Counted from the stretch's first letter, positions 1 through 11,726 are shown. The stretch: 64,000 nt of DNA from Leptobrachium leishanense (GCA_009667805.1 CM019067.1:63470637-63534636), one strand, 5' to 3'. The notes: a model not told the origin generated them from the letters alone. Made by a program: numbers and translations.

Positions 1-23
1 ATGTGCAGATGGCTTCTGCGACA

Positions 24-28
<5 letters not shown>

Positions 29-55
<27 letters not shown>
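29..55. repeat. (TA)n microsatellite
   Basis: About 13 uninterrupted TA dinucleotides. The run abuts the PLE-like repeat that follows and may be its end or a separate slippage product. Confidence 0.95.
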
Positions 56-58
<3 letters not shown>

Positions 59-190
59 TATAGCAGTCTGTAGTGATACCTTTTTTATTGGACTAACGTT
101 ACATTTAAAAGAAAAGCTTTCAAGAGGATTGCTCTCTTCTTCAGTTCTGGAAACTTACTGACCATAATCATAGAATTAAACATTAAGACA
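56..190 (-). mobile_element. PLE-like dispersed repeat with hammerhead-like motif
   Basis: Read on the minus strand, the block contains CTGAAGA, a five-pair stem (GAGAG / CTCTT with one G-U), then GAAA, in the order of a hammerhead ribozyme core (positions 144 down to 118). Flanking AGAA (148-145) could pair with UUCU (113-110) as stem I. Hammerheads are known from Penelope-like element ends, so a PLE origin is inferred. The stem III side is too short to be canonical, so this may be a degenerate copy or an unrelated frog repeat. Confidence 0.4.
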
Positions 191-259
191 TTATTGGGCA
201 CAAGGATGGGGGTGTTAGATGTTGTAAATAACACCCCCAACCATGTGCACAATAATGCC

Positions 260-650
260 TTAACCACTTTGATGCGGATGATGCACCCGGCATGTCCTGC
301 CGCATCGGCACATGGCTGTGGAGTACGCTCTGAGCGCGTCCTCCCTTTCCAGCTGCGATCGACCAGGATTCCAGCTGATCGCTGCAGCCGCCCCAGTGCG
401 GGCTGACATCTTTGTTGTCAGGCCAGCCTCCGGGACCCAGGCAGGCACGAATAGACGTTATCTTGCCAGCGCGATGACGTCTATTCAAGGCACACATCCG
501 CCAGTGCAGGAAAGGTGCCTGAAGGGGAGGGGTGAGGTCCTTTGGACCTCTCTCCCTCTCCATCCGTACGGGCCAGAAGCGTAAGGAAGGCACCGCTTTG
601 AAGGGCACAGCCTGCCTTTCGCTGCCCTTGGGGAAATCCAGATGTCTCCT
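260..650 (-). mobile_element. TTAA-flanked (piggyBac-like) element, partial
   Basis: Begins TTAACCACTTTGATGCGG, matching the reverse-complemented right end of the elements at 45383-47638 and 47698-48099. The GC-rich body shares the GCGCGTCCTCC block, the cassette of T/C-rich strings around ACCTCTCTCCCTCTCC, and a CGCGATGACGTC block with those copies. The other end is not visible, so this is a truncated copy. The frames of 141 and 90 codons here are chance frames in GC-rich sequence. Confidence 0.6.
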
Positions 651-1418
651 ATGATGAGGTCAATGAACTGTCCGTGTGAGGATAGGTAAGCAGAAAACTG
701 AGCAATTTGTTCTTTTCTTAATTGCGTGACATCATTCGAAAAAGACAGCGAGGTCATGCATATATCAGCTCTTAACATGAAACTTTGTTCCATGGCTAAC
801 ATTAGAGATCAAGAGCTGCCCCCCAAATCCTAAAATAATTATTTATCTTATCATGTAAGTATCATTAATTAGAAAGACAAACAGGTGATGGCCTCTATCT
901 TTCTATCTATAGAAACACGTATGTACAGAGATATCTACAAAGCTTTTTAGGGCATGTTTAGACCTGAATCCACATTGTAATTTATTCAGGGTTCTGTTGA
1001 TCATTCTATTTTGCTGAAGCTTATGTCTGATTGCCTTTCCTGTTTTAATCTTTGCTCATTGAAAAGCAAATCATAATATAGACATAGAACAATCCATATA
1101 TTTAATTTATTGGCTTTGTGACCCACCAATAAAGCATCTTAGAGATTTGTACGTAGGGTACACCACTATATTTACAATGCAGTATGATTAAAAGATACGT
1201 TGTATATAATTGATGATACTCTACTTCATAATATGTTTAACCCCATAGTGACAGGCAATTTTACCATTGTCTGTCCTAAAGTACCCACTGCTGTTTATAC
1301 ATTTCTGCGCTGTTTGTGTTTAGCTCTAATTTTTCTCTTACTCGTTTAAGGAACCTACACATATTATATATCTTTTTCTCGCCATCAAATGGACTGTCTA
1401 AAGATACCATTATTTTCA

Positions 1419-1575
1419 CTAACAGGCCAAGTTTTAAGGATTACCTTGGGAAACAGCTGACTAAATCTTACACTCATTGAGCAGCAAATCATGTCATCTG
1501 TGCTGTGCTTCAGATACCCTGCAAACCTGGCCTGTTAGGGGTACCTGAAGACAAGGGTTGGGATCAACTGCATTA
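1419..1575 (-). mobile_element. Degenerate copy of hAT MITE seen at 6251-6434
   Basis: Reverse-complement relative of the 184-bp MITE at 6251. Shared blocks are GCTGTGCTTCAGATA, GAGCAGCAAATCAT and CTGTTAGGGGTACCTGA. The terminal CAGTG motifs are eroded and no TSD could be read. Confidence 0.55.
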
Positions 1576-2888
1576 TATGGTCTCAATATCTCTTCCCTCT
1601 CCTCATCCAAACTGAAAAGAGCAGCAGAAATGTTCCCTCCTTGATGAGAAGCAGGAAGACAAGGATCACAGCATTGCCTACAGGCTCCTAAAGGCTGATG
1701 AATAGACAGGATTGCAGGCAGAAAATAAGTAAATAGTTTAAAAATGCTTCTTTCAACAGAACAGGTAGCATAGTTTTCAACTGTTCTAGTTTTCAGAGAT
1801 GGTGTGGGGTTTGTTCTTCGTGTCCGTACCTGGAACTCAATACTTAAATCATCTGCCACAAGACTCAATCCCAGGACAGAGTATTGGACAACTCACCCCC
1901 TGGACACCGAGCACCAACCTGAGACTGTGTCCTGAAATCTGGGACTGATGTTGGTAGTTAAGTGTCAAGGACGTAATTAAAAACGATGTTTAAAGGAGTT
2001 AGTGTAGAGGACATTTTTAAACCATTCATTGTTGTTACATTGTACGCCAGGCATGCATGACCATCAAGGAGATCATGAAGGTACAACCTATAATCTGCCT
2101 AGCCCATTTAAAGCCTACCCCAGGCATACCGTGTGTTCAAGGCCCATCTCCTGAGTTGTGTCCCTGCCCATGCCTTCTCTTGGACCTCAATTTGGCCCTA
2201 GTCCATGCTTGCTGTCACACGTTAGGGGCAAGAAATATATACTCAATGATTCAAGCAGACTGTACTTGATTCGAAAAGCTATGAAAAAAAATCTGAGAAG
2301 AGACTTGAAAACAAATCGATCATCAAGATTGCAAATATGTAAATTAGACTGTTTGGCCAATATTTTACATTTTTTAATGATCATTCATAAATAATGTTCT
2401 CTGAGACTCCAAGAAAAATGTGAGAAGATAAATATTTAACATGAATCATGTTCTGTGTGTGTTTCCATGCTAACAAAAATGAATATGCTCCCAAGGCATA
2501 ATCTAGCCTGCAGATCATATTGATTTTCTCAAAGTTCCATTTGTTATTCTACATTAAAATCAGGAAAGCGTATTGCATTATTGATTACTTGCACTTTAAT
2601 TTTCATAATCACGGCTGTCAAAATCCCCTTGTCACTTCTGTCATCTTTGACACGCCATTGTTTTCTGCTCAAAATAAATAGGATAAAAATACTGTATGTG
2701 TTTAGCACATCATTAGTAGGGAAATTAGAAGTGGCTTGTCACATCGTCACAAACGTATCAGATAGAACATGAATGCCTTGAAAAACACTTAGCAGTGACA
2801 ATACATGTTGTGCAGGTCTTCATGGCATATGCTTGACCTCAGACTGCACCCATACAATTCAAAGTGCCTTTTAGAGGTTCATTGGGTA
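1576..2888. other. No recognised feature
   Basis: AT-rich, apparently single-copy DNA. Only short chance frames (up to 78 codons) lie here. I see no conserved motif, TSD or tandem repeat. Confidence 0.6.
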
Positions 2889-4500
2889 TATTTATTTATT
2901 TCTTTATAAAGTATTTTACCAGGAAGAATACATTGAGATTTCTCTCGTTTTCAAGTACGTCCTCCTGGGTTCAAGAACATTGAATTGTTACAGTTGTTAC
3001 AGAAATACAAAGTAATACAAATACCCAGGACATATTTTAAAATGAGAGAAATTTCAATGTATCCTTCCTGGTAAAATACGTTATAAGAGAAAAAATAATA
3101 AAATGCAAGATATTAAAAAAAAAACCACAAATATACAGATTAACACAGAAAATAATTATGTAGGAAATATATTCACTATCAGGGTTATCCAAAGAGATCC
3201 GAATTGCTTGAGAAAGGTAACCGAACGCTGAAAATCAGCATTCGGTTACCTTTCCTGGCCATTCGGCTATCCAGAGAGCAGGCAATTCGCCAAATACTGG
3301 CGAATTGCCTGCACATACGGTGCCTGTTCGGTGCCTGTTCGAGGGCAGTGAAATCCCCATGATAAAGCACTGCTTCGGCTATTCAGAGAACACAAACCAG
3401 CAGTGAAAGGTTCCCGAAATGCCCTGTCATTCGGTGGTTTCATTCGACAGGTTTATTCAGGAGAATCCCATAGGCTTCAATGTTAAAAATATTCCCGTTT
3501 TAATTCAATATCTAATAAACCGTTCATTCTAAAATTCTGCAGCAAAAAGTCTCTTTATTTATAGATTTTTTAGGATACTTTAAGCATTTTTCTGATTTTT
3601 TTATTTTTATTAAAAGTCCGATTTTTTTTTTTTTTTTTCAGTTTACTTATTTTTTTGTAACAGCCCTCTTTATTATCATTCCCTGGACCTCCTGTGAAAA
3701 TTCAGACATTTTCGCTCAGTAGTTTCTTTGCAAACAGCGTTTCTTTTTCCCAGATTCATACAAATGGTTTTTCTAATTTATTCACTGCCTCCTCTACGTC
3801 ACAGCTGCTTCGGCTCTGTGTGATTCGGCTCATGTTCGGCTCCTGTTCGTCTTTTCAAAGGTTAATCCAGATGTTTTTGCTTGTTTTCTGCGTGCATTCG
3901 GTTAGTTTTCGGTGGGTTTACGGCAGCTTTTCCCTGCAATTCGGGGACCCTGTGGTGCTTGCTGAATACACCGCAGGGTCACCGAAATGCAATAGGCAAA
4001 AGGAACCGAATTGAAGAGAATGAAAAGTCACCGAACGTGCGGTGACTTTTCGAATCTCTTTGGATAACCCTGTATGTTACTTGCTTACAGGTGCATTATG
4101 TATTGAGGTATGTTAATAGGGAGCTCTTAAGTGACTTAAGACTGGGGGAAGATTTAATGGCGTCTAGGAGGTTATTCCATAACTGCGGCGCTCTGTAGGA
4201 AAATGAGGATCGAGCCACTTTCTTTTTGTATTGTGGCACTGCAAGTAAGGTGCTGGACCTGGATCAGAGGTTATAGGATGAGGGAACTGCTGGGGGAAGC
4301 AGTCTATTCAGGTAGGGTGGTAGCTTCCTGGAAAAGCTCTTAAACACCAGGTTGGAAAGGTGAAGGGTGCGTCTAGAGTCCAGTGACGGCCAGTTTAGCT
4401 CTTTTAACATGTCACAATGCTGAGTCATGTAGTTACATTCTAGCACAAATCAGCAGAATGAGTTTTACAATGTAGTAAGTTTAAGAAGGTGCATTTATAT
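2889..4500 (-). pseudogene. L2/Rex-like LINE 3' end, split by MITE
   Basis: Minus-strand fragment of a non-LTR retrotransposon. The 3' end is the TTTATTTATT-rich block followed by the TTTTACCAGGAAG motif (2889-3100). Part of the post-RT region lies at 4264-4446 and encodes MLKELNWPSLDSRRTLHLSN, nearly identical to copies at 36977-38430 and 55430-58510. The CAGGG MITE at 3180-4072 interrupts it. Positions 3040-3085 repeat the 2905-2950 segment in inverted orientation, so the 3' end has itself been rearranged. No intact reading frame remains. Confidence 0.75.
3180..4072 (+). mobile_element. CAGGG-ended MITE, copy A
   Basis: An 893-bp element with inverted ends CAGGGTTATCCAAAGAGA and TCTCTTTGGATAACCCTG. 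TAT flanks both sides, and the surrounding LINE reads through once one TAT is removed (compare the host sequence at 37175-37210), so a 3-bp TSD fits. Terminal pattern and a 3-bp TSD suggest a PIF/Harbinger-like non-autonomous element, but TAT is not the usual TWA site and no transposase is present. Subterminal sequence folds on GGTAACCGAA / TTCGGTTACC. Confidence 0.8.
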
Positions 4501-4859
4501 CAATGAAGACATCTTGCTGGAAATGTGTCTTTAAGAACTTTATTGCCATCTGCAACCTATATCACTAATTACAAACTATGATGCCAGAAACTGTAACCTG
4601 GAAGAGGTAAGTCTATATCAATAACAAAGAACAAAAACATGTCTATGGAAACACTGAGAATGGGCATTGGTGCTCGTGGCCTTCCTTATGGTGTGTAACC
4701 ACTAAAGTGTCTCTAAAGAGTCTATTCGCAAAGGGTCTTTTCCCTTCGCCATATTTCTGCGATTCCAATATCGCCTAAATTCCAGTAAATTCGCTATTTA
4801 GAGAATGGTTACTGTAGTGTGCTGAAAATGGAGTCGCCAAAGCTCCACGAATAAGTTAG

Positions 4860-6066
4860 AGATTAATAATAAGTTGGGAAACAAATATTTCATCTGAAAA
4901 TACAAAAAGGTGCTCTAAAAAAAGGCTTTTTGCTGAAAATGAAATAAATAAACAGTCTTTTAAAAAGAAATAAAAAATTACGCTACGCTTTTAGATGGAA
5001 ACCTATGGGATTCGCCTGCTTAAACCTGTCGCACTGAACCACTGAAAATGAGGGCATAATTCTCTATAGGACAATTTTGCTGCAACCAAAGACTGATGAA
5101 TTGTGTCGAACTGGAAATCGCTACCAAGATGGTAGAGCATAACAGGATAACAAATACCAGAAAAATTGTATATCACATTTGAAAAAGGTTGTAGATGAAA
5201 AGGAAATGAGAGACCAAAGGGTCTACCCCTAATGAGATTGGAAAAAAACTTAAATTACCCTGATAGAGATATCAGAGTACTAGTGTCTCCCAAAGACCAG
5301 ATTAATAATTAACTTTTAATGAACTCAATTTAAAAATAAACAAAATGAACATAAATAGACAGTGCTCACAAAAACAGAATATCATAAAAACAAATTCTGC
5401 AATGAAGGTAGTATATAGCGGCAGAAAAATGGTCAATGATCAATACAGTAAGTAACCTTCGAGGGTCACTTCAAGGTATTGTAAGCAGTAAAAATACTAA
5501 TAACAATATAAGACCATAGAATACTGCATGTATTGAGGCAGAATAGACAAAAGCAAGATACTTCTGTTAAGGGAATTGGCTCAAATAGCCCAATGTAGAC
5601 GTACTGCAATTAATTGCACAAGTTGGCATGGTAAAGAAAAACCAAAATTGGAAATTGGTATAAATATTCAAGTTCCAAAAATACGAATTCCCAGGGTAAA
5701 GACAGAGAGTCCTTGCCTGCCAAGTGCACCCAATACATGCAGTATTCTATGGTCTTATATTGTTATTAGTATTTTTACTGCTTACAATACCTTGAAGTGA
5801 CCCTCGAAGGTTACTTACTGTATTGATCATTGACCATTTTTCTGCCGCTATATACTACCTTCATTGCAGAATTAGTTTTTATGATATTCTGTTTTTGTGA
5901 GCACTGTCTATTTATGTTCATTTTGTTTATTTTTAAATTGTGTCGAACTGCACCATATTTTACCATCAATTCACTGTATTTGGCAAATTGACAGCTTAAT
6001 AAATAGACAAACTGCCACAAAATTTAACTGAAAGATGAAATTCACCATTCGGTGCTTAGTGAATAA
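4860..6066 (-). mobile_element. CAGGG-family MITE relic, interrupted
   Basis: Resembles the reverse complement of the copies at 9165-10020 and 24085-24982. Shared features are GGAAACCTATGGGATTCGCC near 5000, the T/A-rich core with AAATAAATAAACAG, and the terminal CACCATTCGGTG...GTGAATAAC at 6041-6066. A foldback insertion at 5114-5935 splits it. Removing the insert and one copy of its 15-bp TSD restores a continuous MITE. Confidence 0.55.
5114..5935. mobile_element. Foldback insertion with 15-bp TSD
   Basis: An 822-bp insert flanked by a perfect 15-bp direct repeat, AATTGTGTCGAACTG (5099-5113 and 5936-5950). It contains two 210-bp inverted arms, 5326-5535 and 5731-5940, which look nearly identical by eye and surround a 195-bp loop. 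The right arm runs into the TSD by 5 bp. A 15-bp TSD is too long for the DNA transposon families seen nearby and points to target-primed reverse transcription, as in LINEs or PLEs. Inverted terminal repeats are a known PLE trait, but I find no hammerhead or coding motif. Class is unresolved. Confidence 0.75.
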
Positions 6067-6069
6067 CCT

Positions 6070-6705
6070 CTTTTGACTGATTCCTCCTTCACTCGTTGCA
6101 TACAATCGCTAACCAAATCTTCTCGCTTTCAACTAAAAAACATTACACACATTCGTTCCTGTCTGATTCAGGACTCTACTAAAATGCTCATTCAAGCTCT
6201 TATTATCTCCCACCTCAACTATTGTAGCCCTCTTCTCCTTTACCCTAAATCAGTGTTCCTCAACTCTGATGCTCTGGTCCCCCTAACAGGTCAGGTTTTC
6301 CAGATATCTGAAGCACAGCACAGGTGATATGATTTGCTGCTCAATGATTGGAGCAGTCAGTCTGCATTTCCCCAAGGTAACCCCTAAAATATGACCTGTT
6401 AGAGGGACCTGAGGACTAAAGCTGAGAAACACTGCCTTAAATGATCCTAGATTACCCTGCCCTCTACAGTCTGTAATCAATGCCTTTGCCAGACTCATTC
6501 ACCTCACTTCCTTTTCCTCTCACACCTCACCTTTTTGTCAGTCTCTGCATGAGCTCCCTGATTCTTTTAGAATTCAATACAAATGAATTGACCTGACATA
6601 TAAAGCTCCCAATAACTATGCCCCTGCCTACATCTCCTCTCTTATTAGCTGGTGTGTTCCATCTCAGTCACTTCTCTTTTCTGATGACCATTGCTTTTGA
6701 ATTCT
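6070..6705 (+). pseudogene. L2/CR1-like LINE RT C-terminal fragment
   Basis: The plus strand encodes a decayed region typical of the end of L2/CR1-type reverse transcriptase ORFs: IRSCLIQDSTKMLIQALIIS then HLNYCSPLL (near 6145-6240). After a MITE insertion it continues as a serine/leucine-rich tail, with codons resembling APNNYAPAYISSLIS near 6606-6650. Frames are broken by the MITE and stops. It differs in sequence from the minus-strand LINE family at 2889, so it is a separate family. Confidence 0.6.
6251..6434 (+). mobile_element. hAT MITE, 184 bp
   Basis: Ends are CAGTGTTCCTCAACTC and GCTGAGAAACACTG, close to an inverted repeat and typical of hAT (Charlie-like) termini. The flanks are CCCTAAAT and CCTTAAAT, an 8-bp TSD with one mismatch, which fits hAT insertion. 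It sits inside the LINE fragment at 6070-6705 and is therefore younger than it. Confidence 0.85.
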
Positions 6706-7379
6706 ACATTTTGTGACGAAGAGATATCATTTGGTCACGGCTGTTAAAAAAATACTGATTTATAGAATTCACAGTGTTCCTTGTGGTTTCTATTGTAACA
6801 GACATGTCAGCTGCATTAAGTTAATCAATGTTTACATCACATTTCATATTGTTCATATGTAGCTGGCGTTATGCATATTTCTTCTTGAACATAGCAAGAT
6901 ATTCTGTTTAAATTGTGTGCGTCATCTAAGCTGAAATCAATACAAGGATATCAGATGTCTATGTGGGAGAAGATTATCTCAGCACCATGTGGCTCAAGTA
7001 AGCTCCTGAATAAAATCAGACATTTACAAAGTATTATCTCTAATCTGAAGCTTTATCAATGCTTATTAGCACTTCTATGTTATTGAATGGTAAACGCACT
7101 GTCTAGTAAACGTCAATAACTGGTTTTCCGAGCATTCGGATCACTCAAGATGTTAACAAAAACACAATGGAATAAAACTAAGGGTAATAAAATACTATTA
7201 TCTATTCATTTTCCAGATGCTAGTTGAGGCAGTGCCATTTTTCTTATACCAGCAGCATTTCTGCCCCACACTGTGCCGTACTAGTGCCAATTTCTTTATG
7301 CAAGCTTTGCCTGCATCAATTTCAAAGCATCATTTAGGATGCTACTTAAATGACCTTTTATTTAGCTGGTGGTTTTATT
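6706..7379. other. No recognised feature
   Basis: AT-rich sequence without recognisable coding, repeat ends or tandem structure. Confidence 0.55.
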
Positions 7380-8432
7380 TGGGGTCTTTATAGCCCTCCT
7401 GGCGCACTGATGTCATTTCGATGGGCACGATGATGTCAGTTTCAGGCCCCCCCCACCAGAGCAGGGGGTGTCCTCTTTGGACCTTTCTATCTCCCCATCG
7501 CCTGGGGGTAGAGAGTCAAAGCAGGTGTTGCTGGAAAGGCCACAGTCTGACCATTCCAGTGACACCTTTCTATAACCCCTTAGGCACCAAGCCGTGATCC
7601 GGCACTCTGTAGATGATTAAAATTTTAATGGAAATTCACATTTCTTTTCACATTTTTTGTTATATAATTCTGGCAGTGTCAGGAACCTATCCACAAACTG
7701 TCAGGATCCATTCCTGCAACATTCCATGCAAGTGGCGGCTGCATGAAAGGTGCTGCCTTTCTGCTCTGAATCAGCTAATAAACAGTTAAAAACACACACA
7801 CCACAGGTCACGTGACACACCCCTGTGGCTGATCAATAAAGGTTCCACTCCCCCTCTGCTCCATGCTTCATAGTTGTCGCTTATTCTTAGGAATAAGACC
7901 TGCTCATACAAGCTCCAGATAAACCTGCTTTCCCCTACCTACCCACCGTGTTCCCCTGCTCCAGGACCCTCCGTGTTTCCTACCTTCAAGACCCTCCAAG
8001 ACCCACTGTGCTCTCTCCCAGGAGCAACTGTCCTTCCCACTGTGCTCTCCCAGGAGCAACCACCCATCCAACCTCCATACCTGGACACAAGGACTACTTT
8101 CCCAATCACCCTCAGCCAAACACACAGCCTCCTGTCTGTTCTCCATCAATACCTCTCCACCCAACCGACTGTGTGCACCCCCTTCAAACTGCATATCGGA
8201 CTCATCACCTGAGAGGCCAGTACCTGTAAGGTATTAAACCTGACAGGCAGTGCATAACGTATACATATAATAATCATATATTATGAATCTGCCGAGTCTG
8301 CTGAAAAAAAGTATATATAATTTGTCTGGGTTGTACAATAAAATGTGATTTCAAATCACGTTTAAACAGGATGAGCACTACTTTTAGAAGTGATCCGAAC
8401 TTGTAATATTGCCCCTGTCCTTAAGGGGTTAA
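7380..8432 (-). mobile_element. TTAA element containing a solo LTR
   Basis: Ends at 8432 with CCTTAAGGGGTTAA. Read on the minus strand this matches the left ends at 34245 and 45383, including CATCCTGTTTAAACG, ACCCAGACAAATTATATAT and the ATTCATAATAT block. The GC-rich arm lies at 7400-7580 and includes GATGATGTCAGTTTCAGGC. TTAA flanks and CCC/GGG ends suggest a piggyBac-like non-autonomous element. The left boundary is uncertain. A solo LTR at 7677-8245 interrupts it. Confidence 0.65.
7677..8245 (+). mobile_element. Solo LTR, 569 bp, 5-bp TSD
   Basis: Begins TGTCAGGAACC and ends TTAAACCTGACA, giving TG...CA with inverted ends TGTCAGG / CCTGACA. A perfect 5-bp TSD, GGCAG, flanks it (7672-7676 and 8246-8250). 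It splits the TTAA element, which reads through when the LTR and one GGCAG are removed. A polyadenylation-like AATAAA lies near 7833 in GATCAATAAAGG. No internal retrotransposon region or second LTR is present, so it is a recombination product. Frames of 93-112 codons inside it are not genes. Confidence 0.9.
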
Positions 8433-9164
8433 GTAACATGAAGAGTTTGTTAAAGCCCTATATTTCCCAGACCAACCCCACCTGAATGAGCATTCTGATT
8501 CATACTCACCCATATACAGATGCAGGAAAGAAATAGCTAAGTAAGAAGAGAATTAGCAACACAAATCATAAGCTTAACTTTTTAGGTGACCTTCTCTTTG
8601 TTTCTTTAATTCCCTATACTGTAGCTCACCTAATTATAAACTATAATAACATCATGCCGAAGAGCTACTGTAGTGCGCCGCATAATGAAATAAGAAGTTC
8701 TGTAAATTACAGTGGATATGTGTCCCAGAAAAGGGTCATATAATATTTTCTTTTCTCAGCCAAGAACGCTGTAGCTACAGAATAAATTATTAGCTTAATC
8801 ATAAAATGAAACCGAGTTCCAATGGTTTTGTTGCTATGTTATTAAGGCATCTTACAAATGCATTTTCTGTATAATCAAAATAATTCACTATAATGCCTGC
8901 CAAATTAATATTGTAAATCCATGACACACTTATAATGTCTTAAGTATGTTTTGGCTTACTGACGGCAAGACTTGATGCTGAGCAAAAAGGTTTTAAGTTG
9001 ATGCTTTCACTCCCATTAAATTGGAAAGCTCAACCTGGTAGATTTAGGATCAGACCCTCAATTCACCCTCGCATGGAACTCAACTAACAAATGCTATACG
9101 ATGGGAATAAAGAATGTCAGGGAAAGGGCAAGTCTGAAAGTCAAAATGTTATTTTCTGATCTAG
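8433..9164. other. No recognised feature
   Basis: AT-rich anonymous sequence with no motif I can assign. Confidence 0.55.
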
Positions 9165-10020
9165 CAATATGAAGTTTTATTCAATAAGCGCTGAATTTGC
9201 CAACGAATTGCACCGAATGGTGAATTTCGCCGTACGGTTCAATTTTGTGGCGGTTCGGCTGTTCGGGAAGGTGTCAATTCACCAAATACAGGCAAATTGC
9301 CAGTGAAATACGGTACAGTTTGGCACAGATAGCTACAATTCGCGATCTTTGGAGGCAGCCAAATTGTCCCCTAGAGAAGTAATGGATAATCTATTTAGAG
9401 AACGCCGAACTGCCCCGAAGTGTCAATGAAATCTCCTGATTTTCGACAGGCTTAAACGGATGAATCCCACAGAATTGAATGTAAACAATATTACAGCTTT
9501 TTTTTTTTTTATTATTCAACCATTTATTCTTTTCATTTTCCGCAAAAAGCCTTTTTATCTATTCATTTTTTGGTATTTTTTTGGCAAAATTTTTGATTTC
9601 CAAATGTTTTTTAAAAGAGTTTTCTTTTATTATGCGTTTTAAAATAACTAGTGCATGAAAATGCCTGGAAATAATATATAAGGTTCTATGAATAGCAATA
9701 AAAAGGTCTGTTACAGAATAGAATGAAAAAAAGAAAAACGCAATGTAAAAAAAAAAATTGGAATTACAAATTTCACAAAAAAAATCCCCAAAAATGCCTA
9801 TGAAATCCTAAAACAAGAAATAAATAAATAAAGAGACTTTTTGCTTCAACTGAAAAGAATAAACGGTTAAATAAATAATTAATAAAAATGGGGATTTTTT
9901 TTTACATTGAAACCCTTGGGATTCGTCTGAGTAAACCTGTCAAATGAGACCTCTGAAAATCAGTGCATTTCACTCACATTTCGTTGCTGTTCGGTGTTCT
10001 GGAGCTTTGAACCGCTGCCT
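9165..10020 (+). mobile_element. CAGGG-family MITE relic, copy F
   Basis: Shares with the better-preserved copies the CACCGAATGGTGAATTTCGC block near the left end, the T/A-rich core with the AAATAAATAAAGAGACTTTT string (minus-like segment near 9820), and GAAACCCTTGGGATTCG near 9910. The core appears partly inverted: T-rich at 9490-9640, then A-rich at 9720-9900. Ends are eroded and no TSD is readable. Confidence 0.5.
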
Positions 10021-10113
10021 CATCACTGTGTATAGCTTCAAACACATTAATCAATGTAAGTTCATAGTTTTTCGGAGCTAATATTTCAGGATGTACACAC
10101 GTTGGGCCAAATT

Positions 10114-10714
10114 ACATTCTTCACGCAAAAACGCACACGCGACAAGTGAATTTGTGCGCCAAGCGTTAAATGTTAACACGCGTAAATCACCGCTGGAATT
10201 ACAATCCTCGCGCATTTTCTCATGCATCAAGCATTAACACGCATAAAACGGACTCGCGCAGTACTGTTGCGTGCAGAAATCAGTGTGCGGACTGTTTTCT
10301 TCAAGCGATTCACGCACAACTTCTCCATTTTATTGGTTTGGTATGAGTAGAATGTGTAACTATACTTTGCTGCATTTTTTTTTATGGGCTGGTGTATTTG
10401 GGTTCCGTCAGGACGTTCAGATTTGCCATTAACACCAGCTTTTAGGAGTTGTTAAAATTATGCGCGCAAACGCTATGCGTTAAATCCTGCGCATAGATTG
10501 TAATACCTTCCGCGTACCAGCGTTCATTTGTGTTTGCGCTCACAATGTTAAGTATAGGACGTGCGCAGGACAGTACTTTCGCGCAGGGTTCGCAAAGGTT
10601 CACCTGCGGTAGACAAATACGCGCGTTTGTTGCGTTGACAATGTAATATGACCCCTTGCGTTAATGTCTTTTTGCGCCGGTGCAAACGTTTGCGCGAAGA
10701 TTGTAATTTGGCCC
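10114..10714 (+). mobile_element. GGGCC-ended MITE, CpG-rich
   Basis: Inverted ends GGGCCAAATTACA and TTGTAATTTGGCCC enclose 601 bp rich in GCGCAAACG and CGCGTTAA strings. Relatives lie at 39393-40128 and 41013-41710. The flanks (GTT / ATA) give no clear TSD. A Harbinger-like non-autonomous element is the best guess from termini and from the 3-bp TSD seen at 41013. Confidence 0.75.
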
Positions 10715-11726
10715 ATAAACTATAAATAATCAGAAACCTGTGTTTTACTTAATGTGAAAAAACACGAACCCAACATTGTACAAGGGAACGTAAAAGGTGG
10801 AAAAGTTGACGTCAAGGGCAATTTACTGAATGGCCACATTCTGATCCTGTGGGCGAACTCAGATAAAGAGTAACATTTATTGCTCATCCCAAATTAAAGA
10901 ACTGTAAAAGAAATTGTATCCTGAACATTCTGTGCTGCCAATATTTAGCACTTCACATGTTATTTGATACACAACCACTTCCAATAATTCTGTCTTCCAA
11001 ATAACTACAGCTTATTCTAATTTGTTATCAATCAATGATAACTAATGCAGCTACTATGCTTCATTTTATAAATAACAGTTCGATAGCCTCATGAAGATCA
11101 ATTTGTGTGTCCACTGGAATCAAGCCACTCGATTTGATTCCAATTTTCCCTTAAATCACAATAAATTTTGTCAAAAATCTCTTGAAAATTTTAAAAAATT
11201 TTAAAAAATTTTAGTTGATCATAATGTTACAAAGCTGCTTAATTGGGAAGTTCAGTGGCCGAGAGACACATATTCTGAGCCAAAACCATAAAGCAGTAGC
11301 CCATATTGATGACAATTCCAAAAAGCTTAGCAGCCAGTAAACAGTCATTAATTAGCAGCCAATAAGCAGTCATGCCATTGTACACACTGTATACAGTTAC
11401 CTGACTTTTTTCAGCATTATGCATCTCATTGATTATCTTATGTTTAACATCGTGGATTGAAAGAAAATTAGACATAAATTGGAAAAAAAATATTTTTGCT
11501 GCTTTAACTCAATATATAGATATGTATTTGCTGTTGATGAATAGACTTACAAGCGTCGACATTACAATATTTTTTGTTAAGTGTCTTAAAGCTGCCTGTG
11601 CCTCAGTTGACATTGCAAGATGTTTTTTCACAGTGGTGTCCTCAGTGTCATTAATCAGGGGCACTATTCCAGTGAGGCCGTTAAGATTAACAAGCAGGCC
11701 ATTAACTCTAATGCCACTGATCAGTA
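10715..11726. other. No recognised feature
   Basis: AT-rich anonymous DNA. A small (TTTTAAAAAA) duplication lies at about 11187-11212. No gene or element end is evident. Confidence 0.55.

Noticed and set aside
183..608. Overlapping frames of up to 141 codons on both strands
   Set aside because: They lie in the GC-rich arm of a TTAA element, overlap each other, and show no protein motif.
1690..1730. CTGATGA near 1693
   Set aside because: No paired stem II or GAAA at the right distance.
5091..5120. CTGATGA followed by GAAATCG, a possible hammerhead
   Set aside because: The segment between does not pair as stem II, and GAAA lies across the insertion junction after the TSD.
7874..8229. Proline/serine-rich frames of 93-112 codons
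   Set aside because: They lie wholly inside a solo LTR with a defined TSD. Composition follows CCT/TCC-rich DNA.
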